Shown in pieces: positions 15,219 to 25,566 of a stretch of DNA of 64,000 nucleotides. The translations under genes were made by a program, and so were the position numbers. Positions within the stretch are counted from its first letter, which is position 1. Each line of letters opens with the position of its first letter. The notes under the pieces were generated by a model, which was not told the DNA's origin, made no database searches, and saw nothing but the letters and a program-made list of their open reading frames with translations. Origin of the DNA: Comamonadaceae bacterium CG12_big_fil_rev_8_21_14_0_65_59_15. Lineage in GTDB: Bacteria; Pseudomonadota; Gammaproteobacteria; Burkholderiales; Burkholderiaceae_C. The stretch is from positions 1 through 64,000 of the forward strand of contig PCUV01000060.1 in assembly GCA_002786915.1 (NCBI GenBank), given 5' to 3'.

Positions 15219-16253
15219 TCAAATCACAAAATCTGTCGTCAGCTTGAGCACCTGCGCCAACGCATCCGGCGCATCGCAGGGCACTACCTGCCGTTCGGGC
15301 ATGGAACGCAGCCAGGTGAGCTGGCGCTTGGCCAGTTGGCGCGTGGCGGCGATGCCTTTGTCGCGCAGGTCGTGCAAGGTTGGGATTCCTGCGGCGGCGG
15401 GCGCTTCGATAGCATTCAGATAGTCCCACGCTTGGCGGTAACCCACGCAGCGCATCGATGGCAAATCCGGGTGCAGGTCACCGCGCGCACGCAGCGCGGC
15501 AACTTCGTCAAGGAAGCCGTTGGTCAGCATGGCATCAAAGCGCTGGGCGATGCGCTGGTGCAGCCAGGCGCGCTCTGTCGGCTCCAGAGAAATCAACAAG
15601 TTGGCTGCTGAATGTTGAGCATCTTCTTGGCCTGTAGCCCTTGCCAAATATGCGTCGCAAGCTATTTTGTTTGTAGTGTGAAAATGCGCCAGCGGCTGCC
15701 CGGTCAGGCGGTACACCTCCAGCGCGCGAGAGATGCGCTGGCTGTCCGCCGGGGCCAGCCGCGCCGCCGTGACCGGGTCCACGTGCGTCAGCTTGGCGTG
15801 CAGCGCCGGCCAGCCGTGTTGCGCCGCTTCTTGCTCAATGAGGGCGCGAATGGCTGGGTCGGCGTGCGGCAAGTCGTCCAGCCCGTGGTACAGCGCCTTG
15901 AAGTACAGCATGGTGCCGCCCACCAGCAGCGGCAGCCTGCCGCGCGCGGTGATCTCGTGCATCAGCCGGGTCGCGTCGCGCACAAAGTCGGCGGCGCTGT
16001 AGGCGTGCAGCGGGTCGCGGATGTTGATCAGGTGGTGCGGCACCGCCGCCAGTTCGGCCGCGCTGGGCTTGGCGGTGCCGATGTCCATGCCGCGATAGAC
16101 CAGGGCGGAATCGACGCTGATGATCTCCGCCGGGTAGCGCTGTGCAATGGCCAGCGCGGCCGCTGTTTTGCCCGCTGCGGTTGGGCCTGCCAACGCCAGG
16201 TGGCGTGGCAACACGGGCCGCTGGCGTGTGCTGGGTGGCTCCTGGTGCGTCAC
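15219..16253 (-). CDS. miaA: tRNA dimethylallyltransferase MiaA
   Basis: This 344-residue enzyme transfers an isopentenyl group to A37 of tRNAs reading UNN codons. It carries P-loop [17 protein letters not shown] near residues 20-36, [17 protein letters not shown] and [18 protein letters not shown], all diagnostic. Residues around 205-225 ([17 protein letters not shown]) are an insertion relative to usual MiaA and are encoded by an in-frame copy of the dispersed repeat at 15628-15672. The enzyme is probably still functional since catalytic motifs are intact. It is followed by the fitAB palindromes. Confidence 0.95.
   Translation of the reverse strand: MTHQEPPSTRQRPVLPRHLALAGPTAAGKTAAALAIAQRYPAEIISVDSALVYRGMDIGTAKPSAAELAAVPHHLINIRDPLHAYSAADFVRDATRLMHEITARGRLPLLVGGTMLYFKALYHGLDDLPHADPAIRALIEQEAAQHGWPALHAKLTHVDPVTAARLAPADSQRISRALEVYRLTGQPLAHFHTTNKIACDAYLARATGQEDAQHSAANLLISLEPTERAWLHQRIAQRFDAMLTNGFLDEVAALRARGDLHPDLPSMRCVGYRQAWDYLNAIEAPAAAGIPTLHDLRDKGIAATRQLAKRQLTWLRSMPERQVVPCDAPDALAQVLKLTTDFVI
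15628..15672 (-). repeat. Dispersed repeat copy inside miaA
   Basis: On the minus strand the segment reads AAATAGCTTGCGACGCATAT then TTGGCAAGGGCTACAGGCC, one of the best matches to the repeat consensus. It creates an extra peptide of about 17 residues in MiaA without breaking the frame. Confidence 0.65.
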
Positions 16254-16261
16254 GTGGTGCC

Positions 16262-18019
16262 TTAGATCGCCGAGCGTGGAGCGTGGTTGGCGGGGGTGTC
16301 TTGCGCTGTCCCCAGCGTGGTGTGCGGCGTGGCATCTGGCGGGATGGCAGGTGGTACGGCGGGCGGGTTCGTCGTTGACGAGGTCTGGCGCAGGCGGCTG
16401 GGTGCCAGCGCGCCGGTCGATTCCAGAATGGGGTAGGCAATGGCGCAGATCAGCGAGTTGATGCGCTTGAGCTCGCTGATCAAATCCAGATGCAGCGAAC
16501 TGGTCTCGATGCTCTCGGGGGTGTTCTCGGTCAGACGGTTCAGGTGGCTGCTGGCGTATTGCATCTCCAGCTCGCGAAAGCGGGTTTTTTCTTGCAGCAG
16601 CCGAATGGCATCGCGCGGGTCGTCGTTGATGAAAACGCTCACGCCCAGGCGCAGGTTGTCCAGCAGCAGGGCATGCAGGGTCTCAATCTCGCGCAGGCCG
16701 ACCTCTGACAGCGCGCGCCCGGGATGGATCAGTTTGCTGTTCACCTCGTCCAGAATGCGCTCGATGATGTCGCCAATGTGCTCCATGTTGATGGTGAAGC
16801 CGATGATGTCGGCCCAGCGCCTGCCCTCGCGGTCATTGAGCGCCTCGCGCGAGATTTTGGTCAGGTAGTACTTGATGTCCGAATACAGCGCGTCCACCGT
16901 GTCGTCCATCTTGCACAGCGACTGCGCCAGCGCCTGATCCTTGTTGCGGATGACGTCGAGCACGCCACGCAACATGGTCTCGACCACTTCAGACTGGTGC
17001 ATGGCCTCGCGCACGGCGCACGCCAGAGCTACCGACGGTGTGGACAATGCGCTGGGGTCCAGATGACGTTGGCGTCCACGCCGGTCCAGGTTGGTTGGCT
17101 GCGGCAACCCGTAGCGCACCACGCGCGCCACACCTTCGGTCAAACCGATCAGTACCGCGGCCGTCAGCAGGTTGAAGACAAAATGAAACAGCACCACCAC
17201 GGTTGTCACATCGGTCACGCTGGTGTGCACGTGGCTGAGCCAGTACCCGGCCAACGGCGCCATCAGCGCCACACCCAGTACCTTGAAAATCAGGTTACCC
17301 AGCGGCACCTGGCGCGCCTCGATCGGGCTGCCCAGCGTGGTCAGCACGGCCAGGATGCCGCTGCCCAGATTGGCCCCCAGCACCAGTCCCAACGCCACAT
17401 CGACGCTGACCACCTGGCTGCCTGCCAGCGTGGCAATCAGCAGCACAATGGCCAGGCTGGAATAGCTCAGCACCGACAGCACCGCGCCCACGGTAATTTC
17501 CAGCAAGCGGTCGCTGGCCAGCGAGGCCAGCAGCGCGCGCACCGCCTCGGCTTGCGTCAGTTCCGTGGCTGACACGCGTACCAGGCTCAGCGCCAGCAGC
17601 ATCAACCCCAGGCCAATCAGGATGCGCCCGACATAACCGGTGGTGCTGGACTGGCGGGCAATGAACAGCACCACACCGACAAAGATAAACAGCGGTGACA
17701 GCCACGACAGGTCGCGTGAAAACAGCAGCGCCATCACGCTTGTGCCCACATCGGCCCCCAGCATCACCGCCAGTGCTGCGGGCAGGGTCATGAGGCCCTG
17801 GCCCACAAAGGCGGAGATGATCAGCGCCGTAGCGGTGCTGGACTGCAGCAGCGCCGTGACACCCACGCCAGAAACCGCAGCCGTGAAGCGGTTGCCGACA
17901 CTTTGCGCCAGCACCTTGCGCAAGTTGGCCCCCAGCACGCGCAGCGTGTCCTTGCGCACCAGATGCGTGCCCCACACCAGCAGGGCAATGGCAGCCAGCA
18001 GGTTAAGCAGGTGGGTCAA
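16262..18019 (-). CDS. Na/Pi cotransporter family protein with PhoU-like domain
   Basis: This 585-residue membrane protein has two Na/Pi cotransporter repeats with the [13 protein letters not shown] motif ([15 protein letters not shown]) near residues 55-75 and eight or more hydrophobic segments, followed by a soluble helical PhoU-like domain (about residues 345-540) rich in paired helices, then a Pro/Thr/Ala-rich tail. Members import or export phosphate with sodium. The gene lies between miaA and lspA on the same strand, 8 bp before miaA begins. Regulation is not visible. Confidence 0.92.
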   Translation of the reverse strand: MTHLLNLLAAIALLVWGTHLVRKDTLRVLGANLRKVLAQSVGNRFTAAVSGVGVTALLQSSTATALIISAFVGQGLMTLPAALAVMLGADVGTSVMALLFSRDLSWLSPLFIFVGVVLFIARQSSTTGYVGRILIGLGLMLLALSLVRVSATELTQAEAVRALLASLASDRLLEITVGAVLSVLSYSSLAIVLLIATLAGSQVVSVDVALGLVLGANLGSGILAVLTTLGSPIEARQVPLGNLIFKVLGVALMAPLAGYWLSHVHTSVTDVTTVVVLFHFVFNLLTAAVLIGLTEGVARVVRYGLPQPTNLDRRGRQRHLDPSALSTPSVALACAVREAMHQSEVVETMLRGVLDVIRNKDQALAQSLCKMDDTVDALYSDIKYYLTKISREALNDREGRRWADIIGFTINMEHIGDIIERILDEVNSKLIHPGRALSEVGLREIETLHALLLDNLRLGVSVFINDDPRDAIRLLQEKTRFRELEMQYASSHLNRLTENTPESIETSSLHLDLISELKRINSLICAIAYPILESTGALAPSRLRQTSSTTNPPAVPPAIPPDATPHTTLGTAQDTPANHAPRSAI

Positions 18020-18052
18020 AGCAGTCCTTGGGAAAACTGCGGTTATACCGGA

Positions 18053-18619
18053 TCAGCGACTGCGCCGCACGCGCAGCAGTTCATCCAGAATCAGACAGGC
18101 CGCACCGACACTGATGGCGGCGTCGGCCACGTTGAACGCCGGAAAGTGCCCCCCGGCAAACAGCGGGGCGAGCCAGGCCCAGTGAAAGTCCAGAAAGTCC
18201 ACCACGTAGCCGTGCAGCAGGCGATCGATCACGTTGCCCAACGCACCGCCCAGAATCAGCGCCAGTGCAAAGGCAAACAGTTTTTGCCCGGCGTGCGATT
18301 TCAGCATCCAGACAATCAGCACCGCAGCGGCCACGCCGATGCCGGTAAACAGCCAGCGCTGCCAGCCGTTGGACCCCGCCAGAAAAGAGAACGCTGCGCC
18401 GCTGTTGTGCACCCGCACCACGTTGAAGAAACTGGCCACCGGCGTGCTGTCGCCCAGCTGGTAGTAGCCCAGGATCAGCACCTTGGTGAACTGGTCGGCC
18501 AGCAGGATCACGGCCGCCAGCGCCAGCCAAGGCCAGAGCGACGCGCCAGCGGTTGGAAAACCAACAGACTTGAAGCGGGCGCCGGGCCGACCGCCGCCAG
18601 CTTTGCCTGGGCGCGCCAT
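18053..18619 (-). CDS. lspA: Lipoprotein signal peptidase LspA
   Basis: This 188-residue inner-membrane aspartyl protease removes signal peptides from prolipoproteins. Conserved blocks are [40 protein letters not shown] and [11 protein letters not shown], containing the two catalytic aspartates. The N-terminus is longer than usual by about 20 basic residues ([17 protein letters not shown]). It follows ileS with a one-base overlap, the conserved ileS-lspA arrangement of proteobacteria. Confidence 0.96.
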   Translation of the reverse strand: MARPGKAGGGRPGARFKSVGFPTAGASLWPWLALAAVILLADQFTKVLILGYYQLGDSTPVASFFNVVRVHNSGAAFSFLAGSNGWQRWLFTGIGVAAAVLIVWMLKSHAGQKLFAFALALILGGALGNVIDRLLHGYVVDFLDFHWAWLAPLFAGGHFPAFNVADAAISVGAACLILDELLRVRRSR

Positions 18620-21510
18620 CAGGCAAAGGTACGGGTTTCGCCGCTACCCGTCAGGTTGCTGACGCAACGCGGGCACAACGTGGGATGCTCGGCGCTGCTG
18701 CCGATCTGCTCGCTGTAATGCCAGCAGCGTTCACATTTAACGCCTTTTGTGGCGCTCGCCGCGATGGATAAAGCGCTACCAGCTATCAATTCAATACTGG
18801 ATGTGATAAAGACAAACTTCAGGTCAGCGCCCAGGCTGGACAATAGGGCAAAGTCGTCTGACGCCACGGTCAGCACCACGGCGGCTTGCAGCGACGAGCC
18901 CACCTGACCGGCCGCGCGCAGCGCCTCGATGTCTTTGTTGACCATGTCCCGAATCTCGCGGATGCGCGCCCACTTGGCCAGCAGGGCGGCATCGGGCGCG
19001 GCCAGCAGACTGTAGGTGTCCATGAAGATCGAGTCGCGTGTGGGTGCGGGCGTTTTGCCCTGATTGCCCAGCACGGCCCAGGCTTCTTCGGCGGTAAAGC
19101 TCAAAAACGGCGCCATCCAGCGCAGCATGGCCTGCGTGATCTGCCATAGCGCGGTCTGCGCGCTGCGCCGCGCCAAGGAATGCGCGCCCGTGGTGTAGAG
19201 CCGGTCCTTGAGCACGTCCAGATAAAACGCGCCCAGGTCTTCGCTGCAATAGATTTGCAGCTTGGCCACTACCGGGTGAAATTCATAGACCTCAAAGTGC
19301 GCCAGCACCTCGGCCTGCAACTGCGCGGCACGGCTCACGGCCCAGCGGTCAATTTCCAGCATCTCGGGCAGCGGCATGGTGTCTTGCGCGGGGTTGAAGT
19401 CGTTGGTATTGGCGAGCAAGAATTTCAACGTGTTGCGCACGCGGCGGTAGGTATCGACCACACGGGCCAAAATTTTGTCATCGCCGGCAATGTCACCCGA
19501 ATAGTCGCTGGCCGCGACCCACAGGCGGATGATTTCGGCACCAAGTTTTTCAGAAGTCTTTTGCGGATCGACGCCGTTGCCCGCGCTCTTGCTCATCTTG
19601 TGGCCCTTGGCATCGACGGTGAAGCCGTGTGTCAGGATGGCTTTGTAGGGCGCGCGGTCGTACATGGCGCAGGCCGTGAGCAAACTGGAGTGGAACCAGC
19701 CGCGATGCTGGTCGTGGCCTTCCAGGTACAGGTCGGCCTCGGGGCCGTCTGGGTGCCCGGCACCGGCGTGCGAGCCCTTGAGCACGGTGGTGTGCGTGCT
19801 GCCGGAGTCAAACCACACCTCCAGAATGTCGCTGCTCTTGGTGTAGTGGGGCGCGTCCGCCTGGCAGTCGAGCGTGGCAAAGATGTCTTGCACGCTGGCT
19901 TTGCTCCAGGCCTCGATGCCGCCGTGCTCGACCATATTGGCGGCCACGTCCAGAAACTCCATGGTTTTGGGGTGCAGTTCGCCCGTGTCCTTGTGCAAAA
20001 AGAACGGCAGCGGCACGCCCCAGCTGCGCTGGCGGCTGATGCACCAGTCGGGCCGCCCGGCGATCATGTCGCGCAGGCGCACCTTGCCGTTTTCCGGGTA
20101 AAACGCTGTGGCTTCAATAGCTGCAAGCGCAGTCTGTCTGAGGGTTTGTGGTGCTTTATCCTTGGTAAAAATGCCCTCGCCTTGATCCATACGGATGAAC
20201 CACTGCGCGGCGGCACGGTAGATCACCGGGCTCTTGTGGCGCCAGCAATGCGGGTAGCTGTGTGTGATGTCGGAGGTGGCAAACAGGCGGTTCGCATCGC
20301 GCAGCGTGTCGATCACCACCGGGCAGGCCTTCCAGATGTATTGCCCGCCAAACAGAGGTAGATCGGGCGCATAGACGCCGTTGCCCTGCACCGGGTTTTG
20401 AATCTGGTCGTAGGCCATGCCGTGCGCGACGCAGCTGTTGAAGTCTTCCACACCGTAAGCCGGGGCCGAGTGCACGACGCCGGTACCGTCGGTGGCGCTG
20501 ACGTAGTCGGCTAGGTACACCGGGCTGAAGCGGTTATAGCCCGGGTGCACGTGCGCCAGCGGGTGTTTGAACAGGATGCCGCCCAGCGCTTTGCCGTTGG
20601 CGGTGGCCAGCACGCTACCGGTCAGCCCAAAACGCTCCAGACACGATGCGACCAGATCCTGCCCCAGCACCAGCAGGCCGCGTTCGGTATCGACCAGCGC
20701 GTAGGTCAGCTCGGGGTGGGCATTGAGTGCCTGGTTGGCAGGGATGGTCCACGCGGTGGTGGTCCAGATCACGGCAAAAGCGTCCTTGGCCAGCGCGCTC
20801 AGGCCGAAAGCCGCAGCCAGTTTGGCGGGCTCCGCGCACAAAAAACCCACGTCGAGCGTTTGCGATTTTTTGTCGGCGTATTCGATTTCGAACTCGGCCA
20901 AAGACGAGCCGCAGTCAAAACACCAATAGACGGGTTTCAGGCCACGATAAACAAAACCGCGCTCGATGACGCGCTTGAAAGCGCGGATCTCGTCGGCCTC
21001 ATTGCTGAAGTCCATGGTGCGGTAGGGGTGGTCCCAGTCACCCAAGACACCCAGGCGCTTGAAGTCGCGCCGTTGCAAGTCGATCTGCTCGGTGGCGTAG
21101 GCGCGGCTTTTGCCCTGCATGTCGTCGCGCGCCAGGTTGCGGCCAAACTTCTTTTCAATGGCGTTTTCAATCGGCAGGCCGTGACAGTCCCAGCCGGGGA
21201 TGTAGGCCGCGTCCAGGCCTTTGAGCTGGCGCGCCTTGACGATCATGTCTTTGAGGATCTTGTTGACCGCGTGCCCCATGTGGATGGCACCGTTGGCGTA
21301 GGGCGGGCCGTCGTGCAGTACAAATTTGGGTGCACCGCAGCGTGCGGCGCGCAGCTTTTGATAGATGCCTTGCTCTTCCCACTGCTTGACCCATTGCGGC
21401 TCGCGCTTGGGCAGGTCACCGCGCATCGGAAACGGGGTGTCGGGCAGGTTCAGCGTGCTGCGGTAATCGGTCTTGCCAGGGGCTTGTGCTTGGGGGTCTT
21501 GTGTGGTCAT
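18619..21510 (-). CDS. ileS: Isoleucyl-tRNA synthetase
   Basis: This 963-residue class I synthetase charges tRNA-Ile. The HIGH-type motif [12 protein letters not shown] and the KMSKS loop HKMSKSAGN are intact, as are [11 protein letters not shown] of the editing domain and the C-terminal zinc finger (CERCW, CPRC). Length is normal for the bacterial type. It lies between ribF and lspA, overlapping ribF by 4 nt. Near the C-terminus (about 18760-18805) a segment reading TTGATAGCTGGTAGCGCTTT on the minus strand resembles the dispersed repeat and sits in a variable linker. Confidence 0.97.
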   Translation of the reverse strand: MTTQDPQAQAPGKTDYRSTLNLPDTPFPMRGDLPKREPQWVKQWEEQGIYQKLRAARCGAPKFVLHDGPPYANGAIHMGHAVNKILKDMIVKARQLKGLDAAYIPGWDCHGLPIENAIEKKFGRNLARDDMQGKSRAYATEQIDLQRRDFKRLGVLGDWDHPYRTMDFSNEADEIRAFKRVIERGFVYRGLKPVYWCFDCGSSLAEFEIEYADKKSQTLDVGFLCAEPAKLAAAFGLSALAKDAFAVIWTTTAWTIPANQALNAHPELTYALVDTERGLLVLGQDLVASCLERFGLTGSVLATANGKALGGILFKHPLAHVHPGYNRFSPVYLADYVSATDGTGVVHSAPAYGVEDFNSCVAHGMAYDQIQNPVQGNGVYAPDLPLFGGQYIWKACPVVIDTLRDANRLFATSDITHSYPHCWRHKSPVIYRAAAQWFIRMDQGEGIFTKDKAPQTLRQTALAAIEATAFYPENGKVRLRDMIAGRPDWCISRQRSWGVPLPFFLHKDTGELHPKTMEFLDVAANMVEHGGIEAWSKASVQDIFATLDCQADAPHYTKSSDILEVWFDSGSTHTTVLKGSHAGAGHPDGPEADLYLEGHDQHRGWFHSSLLTACAMYDRAPYKAILTHGFTVDAKGHKMSKSAGNGVDPQKTSEKLGAEIIRLWVAASDYSGDIAGDDKILARVVDTYRRVRNTLKFLLANTNDFNPAQDTMPLPEMLEIDRWAVSRAAQLQAEVLAHFEVYEFHPVVAKLQIYCSEDLGAFYLDVLKDRLYTTGAHSLARRSAQTALWQITQAMLRWMAPFLSFTAEEAWAVLGNQGKTPAPTRDSIFMDTYSLLAAPDAALLAKWARIREIRDMVNKDIEALRAAGQVGSSLQAAVVLTVASDDFALLSSLGADLKFVFITSSIELIAGSALSIAASATKGVKCERCWHYSEQIGSSAEHPTLCPRCVSNLTGSGETRTFA
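18760..18805 (-). repeat. Possible dispersed repeat copy in ileS
   Basis: The minus-strand TTGATAGCTGGTAGCGCTTT followed by ATCC matches the left half of the repeat. The right half is not clear, so this may be a decayed copy or coincidence. It falls in the linker before the zinc finger. Confidence 0.35.
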
Positions 21511-22484
21511 GTTGGCAAAGAGGCAAAGTAGGCACGGGCATCCTGGCAGTCTTGATGGATGCCAGCGGTCAATGCGTCCAGGGATTCGTACTTGAGTTCG
21601 TCGTGCAGTTTGTGCAGCAGCTCGACGCGAATGATTTTACCGTAGGCCCCCTCCGCCCCCAGGCTGGCGGGCCATTGCAGGCAATGCGTTTCCAGCAGCA
21701 CACGCCCGCCGTTGACGTCACGCGGGTCCAGCGACGGGCGGATGCCCATGTTGGCCACGCCTTGCAGCGGCTCGTCGGTCAGGCCATACACCAGCACGGC
21801 AAAGATGCCGCTGGCCGCAGGTTTCCAGTGCTTGAAGCGCAGGTTAAGCGTCTTGAAGCCCAGCGTACGCCCCAGCTTGCGTCCATGCACCACGTGGCCC
21901 GAGATGCGGTACGGGTGGCCCAGCTTGCGTGCGGCATCGCTCAGGCGGCCTTCAGACAGCGCCTTGCGCACGGCCGAACTGGACACACGCAGGCCGTGCA
22001 CCTCGTAGCTGTTCATACGCGCCACGTCAAAGCCTTGGCGCAAGCCAGCATCGTCCAGCGTGCTGTAGTCGCCTGCGCGCCGTGCGCCAAAGCGAAAGTC
22101 GTCGCCTACCAGCACGTAGCGCGCACCCAGGCCGTGCCGCAACACCTGGTCAATGAAAGCCTGCGGAGACAGGTTGGCCAAGTCTTTGTCAAACGGCAAC
22201 ACCACGATTTGGTCCACACCACAAGCACCCAGGTCGGTGAGCTTGTCGCGCAGCGTACCGACGCGCGCCGGGGCCAGTTCGGGATTGTGCGTAAGGGCCG
22301 CAAAAAAATCGCGCGGATGCGGCTCGAAAGTGAGCACGCAATTGGGGATGCCGCGTTGCTGCGCTTCGCCTTTGAGCAAGCTCAGCATGGCTTGGTGACC
22401 GCGGTGCAGACCGTCAAAGTTGCCAACCGTCAAGGCGCACGCAGGCGCGATGTCGGGGTGCTTGAAGCCTCTGAAAATCTTCAT
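21507..22484 (-). CDS. ribF: Bifunctional riboflavin kinase / FAD synthetase RibF
   Basis: This 325-residue enzyme converts riboflavin to FMN and FAD. The N-terminal nucleotidyltransferase domain has [14 protein letters not shown] at 22-35. The C-terminal kinase domain has [20 protein letters not shown] and [10 protein letters not shown]. It heads the ribF-ileS-lspA cluster and overlaps ileS by 4 nt, suggesting co-translation. Confidence 0.96.
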   Translation of the reverse strand: MKIFRGFKHPDIAPACALTVGNFDGLHRGHQAMLSLLKGEAQQRGIPNCVLTFEPHPRDFFAALTHNPELAPARVGTLRDKLTDLGACGVDQIVVLPFDKDLANLSPQAFIDQVLRHGLGARYVLVGDDFRFGARRAGDYSTLDDAGLRQGFDVARMNSYEVHGLRVSSSAVRKALSEGRLSDAARKLGHPYRISGHVVHGRKLGRTLGFKTLNLRFKHWKPAASGIFAVLVYGLTDEPLQGVANMGIRPSLDPRDVNGGRVLLETHCLQWPASLGAEGAYGKIIRVELLHKLHDELKYESLDALTAGIHQDCQDARAYFASLPT

Positions 22485-22499
22485 AATTTGTTATGAGTT

Positions 22500-22545
22500 T
22501 AATAGCGTGTTGCGCAAGTTATTCAAGGGCTTGAAGTCAATTTGT
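22500..22545 (+). repeat. Dispersed repeat copy upstream of the HNH gene
   Basis: The plus-strand text AATAGCGTGTTGCGCAAGTT then ATTCAAGGGCTTGAAG lies between the divergent ribF and HNH genes and matches the repeat with a few changes. The remaining intergenic bases up to 22666 contain the HNH ribosome binding site and no other clear element. Confidence 0.55.
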
Positions 22546-22666
22546 CACATAAAGAGAGTATATTGTGTTCCAGCTGCGGTTGGCGCTGCCCGGTGCGGGC
22601 GGTGTGGGTCAACCCGTAAAGGTTCTTGGATAGGTTCGGATAACGTCTTTTTTCAGGAGTCGTGTT

Positions 22667-23224
22667 TTGAAGGTCTTGAAACTGTCGGCCCAGGGCTTGC
22701 CCCAGTCGTGGATTTCGCTGGAGCAGGCGGTGTTGCACTACGCGGCGGACGAGGTGCGCTGGGAAGTCGGGCACGACATTGCCGTGTTTCACGGTGGGCA
22801 CAACGCCATCACCGGGCGTCAGTCGATCATTACCGTGAGCAGCATCATCGGCACCAAGGGGGTGCCCGCCATCAACCCGTTTGACCTGAAACCCGGCCTG
22901 ACCAACGCCAAGCTTTTTGCGCGCGACCGCAACGTGTGCGCGTACTGCGGCGACCTGTTCGCTGAAGCTGACCTGACGCGTGAGCACATCATCCCGTTTG
23001 CGCAAAACGGCATTGACACCTGGATGAACGTGGTGACCGCATGCCGACCCTGTAACCACCGCAAAAGCCACCGCACGCCCGAGCAGGCCAATATGCCGCT
23101 GCTTTACACGCCCTATGTGCCCAGTCTGTGGGAAGACTTCATCTTGCGCAACCGGCGCATCCTGGCGGACCAGATGGAGTTTTTGCTGGCGCACGTACCC
23201 AAGTCGTCGCGGCTGGCGGCGTGA
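22667..23224 (+). CDS. HNH endonuclease
   Basis: This 185-residue protein has the zinc-finger HNH nuclease core CAYCGDLF (about residue 91), LTREHIIPF and CRPCNHRKSHR. This is the HNH_5 type, found in many bacterial chromosomes as a stand-alone gene. The N-terminal 80 residues are conserved in the family but uncharacterised. Translation starts at TTG 22667 with CAGGAG 8 bp upstream; no ATG is available nearby. It is followed 50 bp later by the ligE gene. Confidence 0.9.
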   Translation: MKVLKLSAQGLPQSWISLEQAVLHYAADEVRWEVGHDIAVFHGGHNAITGRQSIITVSSIIGTKGVPAINPFDLKPGLTNAKLFARDRNVCAYCGDLFAEADLTREHIIPFAQNGIDTWMNVVTACRPCNHRKSHRTPEQANMPLLYTPYVPSLWEDFILRNRRILADQMEFLLAHVPKSSRLAA

Positions 23225-23274
23225 GCGGTTGATCGACATGTGGCTGTTTTTTTTGCGATTCAGGGCGAAATGAG

Positions 23275-24168
23275 ATGAACAATGAGATGTCTATCTGGCG
23301 TGTGCGGCCTTTGTGCATGGTGATCAGTGGGCTGTGCGCCAGCACGGCTTTTGCCGCCGTTGCAAATCCGGTAGCCTTGCAGGCCAGCGCCTCATCCCAG
23401 CCCGCTTTGATGCACGCCAAGCTGTGGTCGGCGGGTCAGAGTCCCAGCGGCTATCTGGTGAGTGAAAAGCTCGATGGCGTGCGCGCTTTTTGGGACGGCC
23501 AGGTGCTGCGCTTTCGCAGTGGCTTGCCCATTGCAGCGCCGGCCTGGTTCACGGATGCATTGCCTAAAACGGCGCTGGACGGTGAGTTGTGGCTGGGCCG
23601 CGGCCGTTTTGATGAACTCTCGGGTTTGGTGCGCCGCCAGCAGCCGGTGGATGCCGACTGGCACCATGTCAAGTACATGATTTTTGATCTGCCGGGTGTT
23701 TCGGGTGGGTTTGCTGAGCGCGCCCAGCGCATCACCACGTTGCTGGCGCAGGTCAACCAGCCTTGGCTGCAAGCGGTGCCGCAAGCCACCGTGCCTGACG
23801 CGAAAGCCCTGCAAAAACTGCTGAAGCAAGTCGCCAAAGACGGTGGCGAAGGTCTGGTGCTGCACCGCGCCAATGCCCTGTGGGCCCCTGGGCGCAGCGA
23901 CGCTTTGCGCAAACTCAAACCCATGGCAGACGACGATGCGCGTGTGGTGGCGCATCTGCCGGGCCAGGGCAAGCACGCGGGTCGCCTGGGCGCCTTGCTG
24001 CTGGAACTGCCCGACGGCCAGCGCTTTGCACTGGGCACGGGGTTGACCGACGCGCAGCGCGCCGATCCCCCAGCCATCGGAACAATGGTCACCTATCGCT
24101 ACAGAGAGATGACGTCCAAGGGTCTGCCGCGTTTTGCTTCGTTTTTAAGAGTGCGTGAGTTTCAATGA
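23275..24168 (+). CDS. ATP-dependent DNA ligase, periplasmic LigE type
   Basis: This 297-residue protein starts with a probable signal peptide (LCMVISGLCASTAFAAVAN, cleavage around residue 28) and then the ligase adenylation motif SEKLDGVRAFWDG with K65 as the AMP-acceptor. Downstream are DGELWLGRGRFDEL, EGLVLHRA and KLKP motifs and a small OB-fold. Minimal LigE ligases lack extra domains and are exported, and have been proposed to act on DNA during uptake in naturally competent proteobacteria. Pairing with an HNH nuclease may be chance. Confidence 0.9.
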   Translation: MNNEMSIWRVRPLCMVISGLCASTAFAAVANPVALQASASSQPALMHAKLWSAGQSPSGYLVSEKLDGVRAFWDGQVLRFRSGLPIAAPAWFTDALPKTALDGELWLGRGRFDELSGLVRRQQPVDADWHHVKYMIFDLPGVSGGFAERAQRITTLLAQVNQPWLQAVPQATVPDAKALQKLLKQVAKDGGEGLVLHRANALWAPGRSDALRKLKPMADDDARVVAHLPGQGKHAGRLGALLLELPDGQRFALGTGLTDAQRADPPAIGTMVTYRYREMTSKGLPRFASFLRVREFQ

Positions 24169-24169
24169 C

Positions 24170-24232
24170 TTCATAGATGCGGCTATGCAAATGATAATAT
24201 CGCGGATACATTAATTTAAAAAACGCGGATTT
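24170..24232 (+). promoter_or_regulatory. Promoter-like sequence and CGCGGAT direct repeats before the DUF4143 gene
   Basis: TTCATA (24170) and GATAAT (24193) are spaced by 17 bp and could form a promoter. Two CGCGGAT direct repeats follow at 24201 and 24224, 23 bp apart, in a position suited to a regulator covering the transcription start. Confidence 0.4.
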
Positions 24233-24237
24233 TCTTT

Positions 24238-25554
24238 GTGACTTTGATTCCCCCCTTGGCAGTGCCCCGGTCTGACGCTGTTGTGCGCTGGAAAGCAGCG
24301 GCCGTGTTGGATGTGCTGACCTCGCGGCGAGTGGTGCTGCTGTCGGGGGCGCGGCAATGCGGCAAGACCACGCTGGCCAAGTCGCTTCATCCTTCTGCTG
24401 AGGTCATTTACCGTACTCTCGACGATGTGGCGCTGATGGCCGCCGCACAGGCAGACCCGCATGGTTTTGTCCTGCATGGTTCTGAGTTGATGGTGATTGA
24501 CGAGGTCCAGCGCGTGCCCGCCTTGCTGCAAGCCGTCAAAAAAGATGTGGATGACAACCCTGCACCGGGGCGTTTTTTGCTGACGGGTTCAGCCAACATT
24601 CAGTCTGCCCCACAGGTTTTGGAGTCTCTGGCGGGGCGGGTTTCACATCAGCGCCTGCGCCCTTTTGCGGTGGGTGAAATGGCCGGTGTGGCCCCGGTTT
24701 TTATGGACCGCGTGTTGCGTGAAGATTGGGCGGGCTTGAACAGCAGTTTTGCGACTGTGCCGGGTGCTGATCGGTGGGCTGGTGGTGCTTTTTCCGGCAA
24801 AGACACCGTATTGAAGCTTGCCATGCGTGGTGCTTACCCAGAGGTGCAACCGTTGCCCGAAAAATCGGTCAGACGCTGGCACATGGATTATTTGACGGCC
24901 CTGATGGCCAGAGACCTGCGCGATATTGCACAGATTCGCCGCAAGGACAGCATGAATAAACTGCTGGAAGTGTTGGCGGCCTGGTCATGCAAATTGATGG
25001 ATGTGAGCGCCATCGGTGCGCAACTGGCGCTGTCACGGCCCACGTTGGAGTCGTATATCAACGCCCTTGAGGCTTTGTATTTGGTGGAACGTGTGCGCCC
25101 CTGGTCCAACACCGATTACGCGCGTGTGGGCAGACAAGACAAGCTGGTACTGACCGACACAGGGCTGACGGCAAGTTTGCTACGCTGGCAATTTGACAGG
25201 GTGCGGCTCGACGCTGATCAAAGCGGCAAGTTGATCGAGGGTTTTGTCTATGCTCAACTGGCGGCGCAACTGGATGCGCAGGACGAACCCGGGGCGTTGA
25301 CCCACTACCGTGACCGCGAGCAGCGCGAAATTGATTTTGTGCTCGAAACCCACGACGGCGCAACGCTCGGTATCGAAGTCAAAGCCGGTTCTGCGGTCAG
25401 TGCTGACAGCTTCAAGCATCTGGCGTGGTTTCGCCAGCGCATGGTGTCCCCAAACGACCGGTTTGTCGGTCTGGTGCTTTACACCGGCGACCAGGTGCTG
25501 CGCTTTGGCGAGCACCTGTGGGCCGTGCCGATGCACGTGCTGTGGTCGGCCTAG
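24238..25554 (+). CDS. AAA-type ATPase with DUF4143 domain
   Basis: This 438-residue protein has an N-terminal AAA_14 ATPase, Walker A LSGARQCGKTTLAKSL around residues 35-50, Walker B ELMVIDEVQRVP and sensor LTGSANI, followed by a C-terminal DUF4143 domain ending in a restriction-nuclease-like fold (REIDFVLETHDGATLGIEVK). These proteins are widespread, often mobile and scattered; their cellular role is unknown. The start is GTG at 24238. It converges on the acyl-CoA dehydrogenase gene with a 12-bp gap. Confidence 0.9.
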   Translation: MTLIPPLAVPRSDAVVRWKAAAVLDVLTSRRVVLLSGARQCGKTTLAKSLHPSAEVIYRTLDDVALMAAAQADPHGFVLHGSELMVIDEVQRVPALLQAVKKDVDDNPAPGRFLLTGSANIQSAPQVLESLAGRVSHQRLRPFAVGEMAGVAPVFMDRVLREDWAGLNSSFATVPGADRWAGGAFSGKDTVLKLAMRGAYPEVQPLPEKSVRRWHMDYLTALMARDLRDIAQIRRKDSMNKLLEVLAAWSCKLMDVSAIGAQLALSRPTLESYINALEALYLVERVRPWSNTDYARVGRQDKLVLTDTGLTASLLRWQFDRVRLDADQSGKLIEGFVYAQLAAQLDAQDEPGALTHYRDREQREIDFVLETHDGATLGIEVKAGSAVSADSFKHLAWFRQRMVSPNDRFVGLVLYTGDQVLRFGEHLWAVPMHVLWSA

Positions 25555-25566
25555 GGGCGTGCTCAG

